The notes under the pieces were generated by a model. The model did no database searches and had not been told where the DNA came from. It saw nothing but the letters and a program-made list of their open reading frames with translations. A stretch of DNA of 64,000 nt from UBA6544 sp038131165. GTDB lineage: Bacteria > Pseudomonadota > Alphaproteobacteria > UBA8366. This document shows positions 27,028 to 35,641 of the stretch, in pieces; the stretch's first letter is position 1; each line of letters begins with the position of its first letter. The DNA is taken from positions 8,754 to 72,753 of the forward strand of contig JAYPOZ010000011.1 of the NCBI GenBank assembly GCA_038131165.1, given 5' to 3'. The translations under genes and the position numbers were made by a program.

Positions 27028-27049
27028 TAATTTGTATGTAGACAAACAA
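27028..27049. promoter_or_regulatory. MarR-type operator, copy 2
   Basis: Exact reverse-complement copy of the 22-base site at 22728-22749, with core TTTGTATGTAGACAAA at 27031-27046. It sits 20 bases before the hydantoinase A start and 54 bases beyond the end of the convergently placed MurF-like gene, where a repressor would block the hyuA promoter. Confidence 0.8.
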
Positions 27050-27102
27050 AATATTTCGATCGGTCGGCCCTGGCAAGAGGCTTCCGGTCGCGGGGGCGGG
27101 CG

Positions 27103-28701
27103 CTAAATGCCGAGGCGCCGTTCGTAGATGTCCGGCAGATCGTTTTCCAGCAGGATGACGTCGCCGGGCTCGGCGTTGTCGGCAATCCAGGCGTTGGCCT
27201 CGGCAAAGGTCTCGAACCGGCGCGTCTCCGCGCGGTCCCCGGCCGTCTCGCTGAAGGCTTTGACGAACGGCTCGATCCGGCTGGGCGCGATGGCGAGCAG
27301 GACATCCGCGTGGTCGGCGGCTTTGGCGCCGAGCCGGGCGTGTTCCTCATCGTGCGCGGCGCCGAGTTCGACCATGCCCGGTGTGACGACGATGCGCCGG
27401 CCGCCGTCGCCGACCAGAATGTCGAGCGCTTCCAGAGCCGAGGCGAAGCCGGCGGGGTTGGAGTTATAGGCATCGTCGACCAGAATCGAGTCGTTCGGGC
27501 CCGCCTTCACTTCGAGACGGTGCACGATCTGCGGGGTTGATTTCAATGCCAGCGCGACGGTTTCGGGGTCGGCGCCGTAGATGCATGCGGCGGCGAAGAC
27601 GACCGCGATATTGCTGATCTGATGGGTGCCGAAGATCGGCACCGCGAGGTCGTGTCTGGCGCCCTGCCAGTCGACGCTCAACGTCAGCCCTTCCGATGTC
27701 TGGGCGGACGAATGGATGCGGAGCGCGCAGCCTTCCCCCGTGCCGCAGACGACCATGGCGTCGGGATGACGGTCCGCGAACGCGCGCGCCGGCCCGAAGG
27801 CCAGGACGTCCTCGGTCACGATGACCTTGCCGCCGCGCGCCACCGCCGCTTCGGCGAGCTCGAACTTGGCGGCGGCCACGGTGTCGAGTGACTTGAACCG
27901 TTCGTAATGCGCCTTGCCGATGGCGGTGATGACCGCGTGGTCGGGCGGCGCCAGTTCGCAGAGCCGCGCGATCGAGCCCGGCCCGTAAGCGCCCATCTCG
28001 GCGATAAAGTACCGGTGCCCCGGGCGAAGCTGCTCGCGCACGATGCGGGCGATGCCCATTGGCGTGTTGACGCTGCCGGGCGTGGCCAGGCCCGTCGAGG
28101 CGGTCTCCAGCACATGGCTGAGGATATGCTTGGCGGAGGTCTTGCCGAACGACCCGGTGATCCCGATGACCGTGGGCTCCAGGCGCTGTAGTTTCTCGTG
28201 GGCTTCGCGCCAATAGCGGCGTTGCACGAAGGCTTCCTGCGGCGCCAATGTCCACACGGCGAGCACCAGCATGAGCGGCATCGCGTGCACCGGGATCAGC
28301 CACCAGACAGGTTCCAGATAGAGCGACGCGAAGCCGAATCCGACGACGGCCGCGTAGAGAAACGCGATGGCGAGAATGCGCTTCGCCCGAGCCGTCAGGA
28401 CCAGCTTTTTCTTCGCGGTCTTCCGGGGATTGCGCTCGCGCCAGGCCGAGGACAGAAAGAGACCGCCGACGATCGCGACGGCGACCCAGCCGGTGATGCG
28501 CGGCAGGAAATAGGCGATCACCACCAGCATCAGGATGCCGAAACTGAGGCGCCGGTCGTAATTCTGCGTCTTGAAGACCCATTTCAGGAATCGGAGAGGG
28601 TCGTATTCCTCCTGCTGGAAAGCGTGCAGGTAGAGAACCAACCGGCGCCAGGCGAAGGCGAGAAACATGATCCAGATAAAAAGCCAAAGTGGCGCGCTCA
28701 T
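27103..28701 (-). CDS. membrane-anchored MurF-like Mur ligase family protein
   Basis: A 532-residue protein. The N-terminal ~155 residues hold about five hydrophobic segments (around 3-18, 53-69, 72-86, 109-125, 132-150), which canonical MurF lacks. The ligase part follows: ATP loop GITGSFGKTS at 180-189, GSVNTPMGIAR, FIAEMGAYGPGSI, VITAIGKAHYERF, and the C-terminal VDDAYNSNPAGFASALEAL. The last matches the MurF DAYNANP motif. It probably joins a D-Ala-D-Ala-like dipeptide or other amino compound to a carboxyl acceptor at the membrane. It shares an ATGA overlap with the hydrolase gene upstream and lies opposite a Ddl-like ATP-grasp gene. It is not in a dcw cluster, so it is unlikely to be the housekeeping MurF. 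Confidence 0.82.
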   Translation of the reverse strand: MSAPLWLFIWIMFLAFAWRRLVLYLHAFQQEEYDPLRFLKWVFKTQNYDRRLSFGILMLVVIAYFLPRITGWVAVAIVGGLFLSSAWRERNPRKTAKKKLVLTARAKRILAIAFLYAAVVGFGFASLYLEPVWWLIPVHAMPLMLVLAVWTLAPQEAFVQRRYWREAHEKLQRLEPTVIGITGSFGKTSAKHILSHVLETASTGLATPGSVNTPMGIARIVREQLRPGHRYFIAEMGAYGPGSIARLCELAPPDHAVITAIGKAHYERFKSLDTVAAAKFELAEAAVARGGKVIVTEDVLAFGPARAFADRHPDAMVVCGTGEGCALRIHSSAQTSEGLTLSVDWQGARHDLAVPIFGTHQISNIAVVFAAACIYGADPETVALALKSTPQIVHRLEVKAGPNDSILVDDAYNSNPAGFASALEALDILVGDGGRRIVVTPGMVELGAAHDEEHARLGAKAADHADVLLAIAPSRIEPFVKAFSETAGDRAETRRFETFAEANAWIADNAEPGDVILLENDLPDIYERRLGI

Positions 28702-29483
28702 GTCGGCGTCTCCAACTCGTCGATAAACTGTTTCAGCTGATAGGCGGTTTGATGCCGTCCTTCGGCCAGGACGGAATAGTGGTCCAGCCCGTCCAACTGG
28801 ATAAATCGGGCATCCGCTATCAGCTGGGCCAACCGTTGGCCGATCTCGGGCGGCGTCTCGGTATCCTTGCTGCCGAAGACGAGGCGCACCGGGCAGCGGA
28901 TCTGCCGTGCCGCGTCCGCGAGATCCTCGTTCACCACTTTGGTGAGGATACCGCGCAGGGCGCCGGCGGCGCGGTAATCGGTGCTGCCGAACCTCTCGCG
29001 CAGGCGGTCCTTGTCGCCGAGGGGCAGGATTTTCAGAAATTTATAGAGCGCGATCTTGGAGTTTACGCGCAGTCTCGAAACCGGCGAGCGTTTGCGCTGC
29101 AGGCCTGCGGCGGCGATCAAGAACAGCGCGTCGACGCAATCGGGATGGCGCGCGGCGAGTTGCAGGCCGACGCGGCAGCCGAACGAGTGTCCGACCCAAA
29201 CCCGCCGTCCGCGCGGCAGCGTCTTCAGGAAGGCGGCGCAGGCATCGGCATATTCCGCCGTGCCCCAGTCGGTGGCGGGCCGGGGCGACTCGCCGAAGCC
29301 GGGAAAATCGACGAGCATATTACAGGCGGCGTTGGTCCAGGACTCGGCGAGCGGCAGGAGCGCCGCATGGCTTTGTCCCCAGCCGTGCGCCCAGACAATC
29401 TGCCGCCCTGCGGCCTCGTCGCCAAGCGTCCAATAGGCAATTGCCTGGCCGTCATGCTCGAATCGCCGGGAAAGTGTGGACAT
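28698..29483 (-). CDS. alpha/beta hydrolase
   Basis: A 261-residue hydrolase with oxyanion motif WAHGWGQSHAAL, nucleophile elbow VGHSFGCRVG, acid in LVFGSKDTETPPE and histidine in LDGLDHYSV. The ATG at 29483 starts just before SRRFEHDGQAIAYWTLG, a normal family beginning; the open frame extends upstream to 29717 without support. Its stop overlaps the MurF-like start. Co-expression with a MurF-like ligase hints at an ester or peptide substrate of cell-wall type, which is inference. Confidence 0.87.
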   Translation of the reverse strand: MSTLSRRFEHDGQAIAYWTLGDEAAGRQIVWAHGWGQSHAALLPLAESWTNAACNMLVDFPGFGESPRPATDWGTAEYADACAAFLKTLPRGRRVWVGHSFGCRVGLQLAARHPDCVDALFLIAAAGLQRKRSPVSRLRVNSKIALYKFLKILPLGDKDRLRERFGSTDYRAAGALRGILTKVVNEDLADAARQIRCPVRLVFGSKDTETPPEIGQRLAQLIADARFIQLDGLDHYSVLAEGRHQTAYQLKQFIDELETPT

Positions 29484-29707
29484 CCGGACCCGTTTCGCAC
29501 AGTCTCGATGGTGGCGTCGCCGCCGTGAAATCGACGATAATCCAAGACCGCATTTAACCGAAATCGCGCTACCTTGAAAGAACCCGCCCGCCAATTTCAC
29601 CAGAATGCCCTCCCATCGCCATGTTCGGGACGCGAATCCGCACGAGCGTCGGGTGCCGAACGGGCGGCGATGGGCCACGGAACAGCGAATCAGGACAGAG
29701 GATTTCC

Positions 29708-30916
29708 ATGACGGCAAAGCGCAGAGTGGCGGTCTTGTTCGGCGGACGGTCGCCGGAACACGACGTCAGCATCGTCAGCGGCCTGCAGGCGCTGGGCGCC
29801 ATAGACTCGGCCGCCTACGACGCCTTTCCCGTCTATCTGTCGACCCAGGGGGACTGGTTCGTCGGCGAGGCGCTGCGCGAGCGGGGAAACTATCTGCCCG
29901 ACGACAATACCCGGCGTGCACTGACAGAAGTGACCCTGGACGCGACGGCGGAGGGCGAAGGCCGGCTCATGCCCCGCAAGAGCGGATTCTTCGGGGGCGC
30001 CAAGCCGGTCGCCTTCGACGTGGCGTTGCTGGCCTTCCACGGCAATCAGGGGGAGGACGGCCAGATCCAGGGTTTGTTCGAGATGGCGGGCATCCCCTAT
30101 ACCGGGATGCGGACCATGGCGTCCGCCGCGCTGATGGACAAGGCGGTGACCAAGCGGCTGCTGGCGGGACAGGAGATTCCCCAGTTGGACTGCGTCGCCC
30201 TGCGGCGGCCGGACAACGGCGTGGTGCTGACCGGTGCGGCGCTGGCCGATGCGGTCGGCAACGCCAAGTTCCCGGCCTGCGTCAAGCCGTGCCACCTCGG
30301 GAGTTCCATCGGCGTCGCGAAGGTCGACGACATGGAGGCCCTGCGCGAGGTCCTGCCCGGCATTTTCCGCCTCGATCCGGTGGCGATCCTCGAGCCTTTC
30401 GTCCCCAATCTGGTGGAATACAACGTCTCCGTATCGGCCTTCGACGGCGAAATCCGCACCTCTGCGATCGAACGGCCGAAACGGGTCTCCGAACTGCTCG
30501 ACTTCAAGGAGAAGTACATGTCGGGCGGCGGCAAGAAGGGCGGCGCGAAGAGCCCCGGGACCGCGAGCGAAGGCATGCTCTCGCTGACCCGGGACATCAA
30601 TCCCGAGATCGACCCCGCCCTCGAGGCGAACATCCGGAACTGGGCGGCGGCGGCGTTCCGTTCGATCGGCGGCACCGGCGCGCCCCGCATTGATTTCCTC
30701 GGCGATGCGGCGACCGGCGAGCTTTGGTTGAACGAGGTCAATCCCTGCCCCGGGTCGTTCGGTTATTTCCTGTGGGAGGCCGCCGACCCGCCGTTCCTGT
30801 TCACCGAATTGCTCACCCATTTGATCGAGGAAGCGGTGCGGGAATTCCGCAATTCGCGGCTTCCCGCCGATCCCACGCCGCGAGAGGCGCGGCTGTTCAA
30901 GCGGCCGTACGAGTAG
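29708..30916 (+). CDS. D-alanine--D-alanine ligase-like ATP-grasp protein
   Basis: A 402-residue ATP-grasp ligase of the Ddl family. It opens RRVAVLFGGRSPEHDVSIVSG, then FHGNQGEDGQIQGLFEMAGIPYTG, KPCHLGSSIGV and metal-site LNEVNPCPGSFGYFLW. Standard Ddl has EVNTLPGFT at that last site, so the substrate pocket is likely different. Two stretches, FKEKYMSGGGKKGGAKSP and the long C-terminal tail, are also unusual. I use the ATG at 29708 preceded by AGAGGA. It is divergent from the MurF-like/hydrolase pair across 224 bases, forming a dedicated dipeptide-making and dipeptide-adding set by inference. Confidence 0.85.
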   Translation: MTAKRRVAVLFGGRSPEHDVSIVSGLQALGAIDSAAYDAFPVYLSTQGDWFVGEALRERGNYLPDDNTRRALTEVTLDATAEGEGRLMPRKSGFFGGAKPVAFDVALLAFHGNQGEDGQIQGLFEMAGIPYTGMRTMASAALMDKAVTKRLLAGQEIPQLDCVALRRPDNGVVLTGAALADAVGNAKFPACVKPCHLGSSIGVAKVDDMEALREVLPGIFRLDPVAILEPFVPNLVEYNVSVSAFDGEIRTSAIERPKRVSELLDFKEKYMSGGGKKGGAKSPGTASEGMLSLTRDINPEIDPALEANIRNWAAAAFRSIGGTGAPRIDFLGDAATGELWLNEVNPCPGSFGYFLWEAADPPFLFTELLTHLIEEAVREFRNSRLPADPTPREARLFKRPYE

Positions 30917-30995
30917 CGCTGCTTGACGGATCGGAAGCGCAAGCAAGCTCAATAGCTGTGAGGTAGGACGAGCCGCCAGTGATCTCGGAGGGAAC

Positions 30996-33074
30996 GTGAG
31001 CGAAAATAAACAGTATCGCCTCGGCGTCGATGTCGGCGGCACCTTTACCGATTTCGTCCTGTTGGACGAAGGCTCCAGCGAAATCCATATCGCGAAATCC
31101 CTGACCACGCCGACCGACCCGTCGGTCGGCATCCTGACCGGGGTGAAAGCCTTCGACGCGGCCTGCGCCGGGCATGTGGACGCGACGCGCCGGATCGCCC
31201 ATGCGACGACCCTGGTCGCGAATTCGGTGATCGAGCGCAAGGGCGCGGTGACGGCGCTGCTCGCGACCAAGGGGTTCCGGGATATCCTGGAATTGCGCCG
31301 CCACGTCCGCGTGACGACCTACGAATTGTTCGCCGATCCGCCCGAGCCGCTGGTGCCGCGTTGGCTGCGGCTGCCGGTCGACGAGCGGGTCTTCTCGGAC
31401 GGGGCCGTATTGAAGCCGGTCAACCGCGCGGATATCGAGCGCGCGGTCGAGGTGATGCGGGCCGAGGGCGTGACCTCCGTCGCGGTCGCCTACCTGCATT
31501 CCTACGTCAATCCGGCGAACGAGCGGGCGACGGCCGAAATCCTGCGTGAACTGGCCCCCGAGATCGCGGTCACGCTGTCCTCGGACGTGTTGCCGCAGAT
31601 CAAGGAGTTCGAGCGCACCAGCACCACCGTGGTCAACGGCTACGTCAAACCGCTGGCGCAGCATTATCTCGCCAATCTGGACGCCGGCCTGCAGAGCAAC
31701 GGCTACAAGGCGCCCCTGCATATCATGCTCTCCAACGGCGGCCTCGGCTCGACCAAGACGGCGGGCGATTTCCCGATCCGGCTGATCGAGTCCGGCCCGG
31801 TGGCGGGCGCCATCGTCGGCCGCCAGCTGGCGGAGTTGATGAACATCCAGGACGTGCTCTCCTTCGACATGGGGGGCACCACGGCGAAGGCCTGCCTGAT
31901 CCGCGACCAGGCGCTGCCGATCACCGACGAGCTGGAGGTCGCGCGCTCCAAGCGGTTCACCAAGTCGAGCGGCTTTCCCGTCGGCGTGCCGGCGGTCAAC
32001 ATGATCGAGATCGGCGCCGGCGGTGGCAGCATCGCGGCCGTCAACCAGATGGGCATCGTGCAGGTGGGTCCCGAGAGCGCCAGCGCCGATCCGGGGCCGA
32101 TCTGCTACCGCCAGGGCGGCGAGCGGCCGACGGTAACGGATGCGGACCTGACGTTGGGTTATCTGAACCCCGGCAATTTCGCCGGCGGCACGATGTCGCT
32201 CGACGATGCGGGAGCCGCCGCCGGCCTCGACCGCGATATCGGCGGGCCGCAGGGCCGCACCACCCTGCAGGCGGCCTGGACGGTGCACGACGTGATCAAC
32301 GAGACCATGGCCGCCGCCGTCCGCATGCATGTGACGGAGCGCGGCGGCAATCCCGAATCCGCGACCATGGTGGCGTTCGGCGGCGCGGGGCCGGTGCATG
32401 CCTATAACCTCGCGCGCAAGCTCCATATCCAAAAGCTGATCGTGCCGCTGCGCGCGGGCGTTTTGTCCGCACTGGGCTTGCTGGTGGCGCCGCCCGCCTA
32501 CGACATGGTGCGCACCTACAAGGCGCCGATCCGCACCCTCGACGCTGCAGACATCACCGCGCAGATGGACACCATGGCGTCGGAGATCGACACGTTGCTC
32601 GACGGCATCGAGGCGTCCGGCGAGCGGCGCTTCCGGCGCGCCATGGATGTCGGCTATATCGGCCAGAGCTATCAGGTGACGGTGCCGGTCGACGGCGCCC
32701 CCGACGGCGACAGCGTGTTCGAGACCTTCGCCCGGCTCTACCGCGACAAGTACGGCTATTTCTACGAGGACGTGCCGGCGGAGATCGTCAATCTGCGGGT
32801 GCTGGGCGAGATCGCCGGCGCCGGATTGCAGCTGACCACCGTGCCCAAGGGCGACGGCGCCGCCACGCCGACGGGCGAGCGCCCGGCCTATTCGCCGTCG
32901 CGGGGCGAGATGATCCCCTTCGCCGTCTACGACCGGGAGACGCTGCGCCCCGGCATGAAGTTCGACGGGCCGGCAATTGTCGAGGAAGTGACCTCGACCA
33001 CCATCGTCGACGGCGACGGCTCGGTCGAGATCGACGATTACGGCTCGCTGGTCGTGACTTTGGAAGGCGTGTGA
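30996..33074 (+). CDS. hydantoinase A / oxoprolinase family protein (second copy)
   Basis: A 692-residue HyuA-type ATPase subunit, distinct from the copy at 25-27 kb. Segments: YRLGVDVGGTFTDFVLLDE, ATTLVANSVIERKGA, GFRDILELRRHVRV, LPQIKEFERTSTTVVNGYV, SFDMGGTTAKACLI, GAGGGSIAAV, GPICYRQGG and FGGAGPVHAYNLA. The start is GTG at 30996 with GGAGGGAA before it. A palindromic repeat unit separates it from its partner hyuB, whose frame is broken, so the complex may not be functional unless another HyuB substitutes. Confidence 0.92.
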   Translation: MSENKQYRLGVDVGGTFTDFVLLDEGSSEIHIAKSLTTPTDPSVGILTGVKAFDAACAGHVDATRRIAHATTLVANSVIERKGAVTALLATKGFRDILELRRHVRVTTYELFADPPEPLVPRWLRLPVDERVFSDGAVLKPVNRADIERAVEVMRAEGVTSVAVAYLHSYVNPANERATAEILRELAPEIAVTLSSDVLPQIKEFERTSTTVVNGYVKPLAQHYLANLDAGLQSNGYKAPLHIMLSNGGLGSTKTAGDFPIRLIESGPVAGAIVGRQLAELMNIQDVLSFDMGGTTAKACLIRDQALPITDELEVARSKRFTKSSGFPVGVPAVNMIEIGAGGGSIAAVNQMGIVQVGPESASADPGPICYRQGGERPTVTDADLTLGYLNPGNFAGGTMSLDDAGAAAGLDRDIGGPQGRTTLQAAWTVHDVINETMAAAVRMHVTERGGNPESATMVAFGGAGPVHAYNLARKLHIQKLIVPLRAGVLSALGLLVAPPAYDMVRTYKAPIRTLDAADITAQMDTMASEIDTLLDGIEASGERRFRRAMDVGYIGQSYQVTVPVDGAPDGDSVFETFARLYRDKYGYFYEDVPAEIVNLRVLGEIAGAGLQLTTVPKGDGAATPTGERPAYSPSRGEMIPFAVYDRETLRPGMKFDGPAIVEEVTSTTIVDGDGSVEIDDYGSLVVTLEGV

Positions 33075-33099
33075 GCGTGCCGACGTGCGGCGCAAAGCC

Positions 33100-33212
33100 C
33101 TCACCCTCCCACGATGCGGGCCCCTCCCTCTCCCGCGGGCGGGAGAGGGTAGAGACCGGCGACACCCAACGCGCCCCCTCTCCCGCCGGCGGGAGAGGGA
33201 CCGGGGTGAGGG
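33100..33212. repeat. composite palindromic repeat, copy 1
   Basis: Two GC-rich hairpins, CCCTCTCCCGC-GG-GCGGGAGAGGG (33126-33149) and the perfect 24-bp palindrome at 33176-33199 made of CCCTCTCCCGCC and its complement, nested inside outer CCCTCACCC / GGGTGAGGG arms. It fills the gap between hyuA and hyuB. A second copy in the opposite orientation lies at 63551-63664. This is a REP-like dispersed element, without coding capacity. Confidence 0.85.
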
Positions 33213-33248
33213 TTGGGGCCGAGTTTGAGCTTGGAGGAGACTGACAAC

Positions 33249-34914
33249 ATGCCTTTACGCAATACCGAACTGCCGCTCGACGTGGTCTGGCCGCGCCTGA
33301 TCGCGATCGCCGACGAGATGGCGACGACGATGTTCCGCACCGCCTTCAGCCACGACGTGGTCGAGGTGCACGACATGTCGACGGGCCTGCTCGACGACCG
33401 CGGCCATCTGATGGCGCAGACCTGGCTCGGCGCCACCGGCCATACCGGCTGCATGCCCGCCTTCGGCGCCAATCTCGTCGAGGCCTTCCCGCCGGAGACG
33501 GTGGTGCCGGGCGACGTTTTCATCTGCAACGATCCCTGGCTCTGCAACGGCCAGACGGCGGACGTCTTCATCACCACGCCGGCGTTTCACAAGGGCCGCC
33601 TGATCGGTTTTGCCGTCAATACGATCCACCATGTGGACATCGGCGGGCGCAAGGGCTCGGGCCTTTCCGAGGAGGTTTTCGAGGAGGGCCTGATCATCCC
33701 GATGCTGCGCCTCTACAAGGGCGGCGAGCCGAACGAGGAGCTGTTCGGCCTGATCCGCCGCAACGTGCGCTATTCGGAGAAGATGATCGGCGACCTCCGC
33801 GCCCAGGTGGCGACCGGCTGGGCCGGCTGCCGCGAGCTGGAGCGGCTCTGCGCCGAGTTCGGATTCGGCGATCTGCGGGAAGTCTCCGACGAGATCACGG
33901 GCCGCACGGAAGCGCATCCGCGCCGGTCTCAGCGAATTGCCGGACGGCGAATGGCGCGAAGAGATGATGATGGACATCGACGGCATCGACGAGCCGCAAC
34001 CCCTCGTCGTCAGCGTCAAGATCGAGGGCGATCAGATCTACGTCGATTTTACCGGCACCGCGCCGCAGGTGCGCCGCCCGGTCAATTGCCCGATCAATTT
34101 CTCGCGCGCCTATGTGGCGGTGCCGGTCAAGATGATCTGCGATCCCACATTGCCGAACAATCAGGGCACCTACCGGCCGATCACGCTCACGGCGCCCGAA
34201 GGCAGCCTGCTCAATCCCACATATCCGGCGGCGTGTTTCTGGCGCCTCAGCGCCGGGATGCTGGTGGCGGAGCTGATGTTCAAGATTTTCGCGCGGATCG
34301 TGCCCGACCGGGTGCCGGCGGAATCGGGCTCGCTGCCGACCTGGCAGTTCTACGTCACCGGCAACAAGCCGGACGGCGAGGCCTATGCCCTGCACCAGCA
34401 TTCCTTCGGCGGCATGGGCGGGCGGCCCGGCCGCGACGGGCTTTCCGCCGTCAGCTTCCCCTACAACGTGCGCGACGTCTCCATCGAATGGTCGGAGCAC
34501 GAGACGCCGATACTCTACCATGCCCGCGAGCTGATTGCGGATTCGGGCGGGCCGGGGACCTCGCGCGGCGGCCTGGGCCAGGAATTGATTTTCGAGGCCT
34601 ACGCGCCCGGCACCGCGCCGAAGCAGCCGCTGGTCTTCTCCGGCGCCGCCGGGCGCATGCGCTTCCCGCCCCAGGGGCTTGGCGGCGGCAAGCCGGGCGC
34701 GCTCGCGCGGATCGCCGTCGACGACAAACCGATCGCCCCCTCCAGCTCGCCCGAATTCCCCTTCAAGATCGGCGAGGTCGTGCACCTGCAATTGCCCGGC
34801 GGCGGCGGCCACGGCGACCCGGCCGGACGCGCCGCAGACGACATCGCCCGCGACGTGAAGGCGGGCTATATCTCGGCCGAAGGCGCGAAGCGGGATTACG
34901 GGTACGAGGGGTAG
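33249..34914 (+). pseudogene. hydantoinase B / oxoprolinase family gene, frameshifted
   Basis: The N-terminal part (MPLRNTELPLDVVWPRLIAI ... CNDPWLCNGQTADVF ... VRYSEKMIGDLRAQVATG ... LREVSDEITGRTEA) reads in one frame from the ATG at 33249. Family sequence then continues in the +1 frame from about 33905 as RIRAGLSELPDGEWREEMMMD ... DFTGTAPQVRRPVNCPINFS ... LPGGGGHGDPAGRAAD to the TAG at 34912. The switch lies at a GCGC run near 33918; restoring GCGCGC would rejoin the two halves smoothly, so a 2-base deletion (or one-base insertion) is the simplest cause. The rejoined protein would be about 555 residues, normal for HyuB. GGAGGAGAC precedes the start. Either a real pseudogene or a sequence error. 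Confidence 0.85.
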
Positions 34915-34925
34915 GGGCACGGCGT

Positions 34926-35001
34926 CCTTCGACAGGCTCAGGACGACGCGGTTTATCCGCCAACCACCCCACACACGGCGTCGCCCTGAGCCTGTCGAAG
35001 G
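34926..35001. repeat. inverted pair of a dispersed 17-bp repeat (pair 1)
   Basis: CCTTCGACAGGCTCAGG at 34926-34942 and its complement CCTGAGCCTGTCGAAGG at 34985-35001, starting 12 bases after the broken hyuB stop. The same 17-mer recurs as inverted pairs at 35264/35323 and 36992/37048. REP-like, possibly acting as an mRNA end. Confidence 0.9.
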
Positions 35002-35073
35002 GCGCAGGACGGCTCTGACTCGCAGGGATCGCAACTCGGTATACCGTCCCCCGTGTGACTGGCGCGTTTCGTT

Positions 35074-35157
35074 CCCCGGCCGAAGAGCCGGGGCCCAGTT
35101 CAGCCGCGAGGGTAAGTGATCGAACTGGGTCCCGGATATCGCTGAAGCGATTCCGGG
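35074..35157. repeat. three consecutive GC-rich hairpins
   Basis: CCCCGGC-N6-GCCGGGG (35074-35093), CCCAGTTC (35094-35101) with GAACTGGG (35122-35129), and CCCGGA-t-ATCGCT-ga-AGCGAT-t-CCGGG (35131-35157). A different repeat type from its neighbours, of the kind found as dispersed palindromic units in alphaproteobacterial genomes. Confidence 0.75.
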
Positions 35158-35172
35158 AAACGGTACCTAAAT

Positions 35173-35246
35173 CGGTGACAGGAAACTAAATTCACAAGAC
35201 TGGTTAATTGCGTATCCTGTCACCGGAATTCTATATCGAATTCCGG
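35173..35246. repeat. MITE-like inverted repeat element
   Basis: The 10-bp arms CGGTGACAGG (35173-35182) and CCTGTCACCG (35216-35225) enclose an AT-rich 33-base middle, unlike the surrounding GC-rich DNA. A second hairpin, CCGGAATTC-N6-GAATTCCGG (35223-35246), overlaps its end. It could be the trace of a small non-autonomous element; no transposase is present. Confidence 0.6.
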
Positions 35247-35263
35247 CCCGCGTCCGGCGTCAT

Positions 35264-35356
35264 CCTTCGACAGGCTCAGGATGACTAGAGGGGAGCGTAA
35301 TATATTCTACTCCCGCCGTCACCCTGAGCCTGTCGAAGGGTGAGCCTGTCGAAGGG
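35264..35356. repeat. inverted pair of the dispersed 17-bp repeat (pair 2) with extra partial copy
   Basis: CCTTCGACAGGCTCAGG at 35264-35280, complement at 35323-35339, then a partial third copy TGAGCCTGTCGAAGGG at 35341-35356 that looks like a slippage duplication. Confidence 0.88.
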
Positions 35357-35401
35357 GGACGATCGAGCATTAAACCGTTCTCCCGCTCCCGCCAGCAAAT
35401 A

Positions 35402-35430
35402 TCGACATTTTGGTAAATTTGTGCTATGCT
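35402..35430 (+). promoter_or_regulatory. sigma-70-type promoter candidate
   Basis: TCGACA (35402-35407), 17 bases, then TATGCT (35425-35430), in an AT-rich stretch just after the repeat nest. It points at the racemase-fold gene starting at 35642 and would give a leader of about 200 bases. That leader holds no recognisable gene or riboswitch, only the hairpin at 35540-35558; a short frame at 35448-35681 has no ribosome-binding site or family features. Confidence 0.5.
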
Positions 35431-35539
35431 GATCGGATGACTCGGCTTTGGAACAGACCGCCCGCTTCGCAAAGACGGTACGCTATCACCGCAAAGTTCG
35501 GGGCGCGTGGGGTGATTCTTCGGTTTTTGCTAATGTCTC

Positions 35540-35558
35540 CGACAGCGTGGCGCTGTCG
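35540..35558 (+). other. 8-bp stem hairpin in leader
   Basis: CGACAGCG and CGCTGTCG pair perfectly around a 3-base loop, 84 bases upstream of the racemase-fold start. No T run follows, so it is not an obvious terminator; it could stabilise or regulate the leader. Confidence 0.45.
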
Positions 35559-35641
35559 CCGCGCGAGGGGCGAGGCGGGGCTACGCTCGCGGTGGTTGGG
35601 CCATATATCACTCGCTACCGCTGCCCCGGAAGGATAGGAAG

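Noticed and set aside
34915..35641. tRNA, riboswitch or other structured RNA gene in the gene-free stretch
   Set aside because: The hairpins belong to dispersed repeats; I could not fit a cloverleaf or a known riboswitch core.
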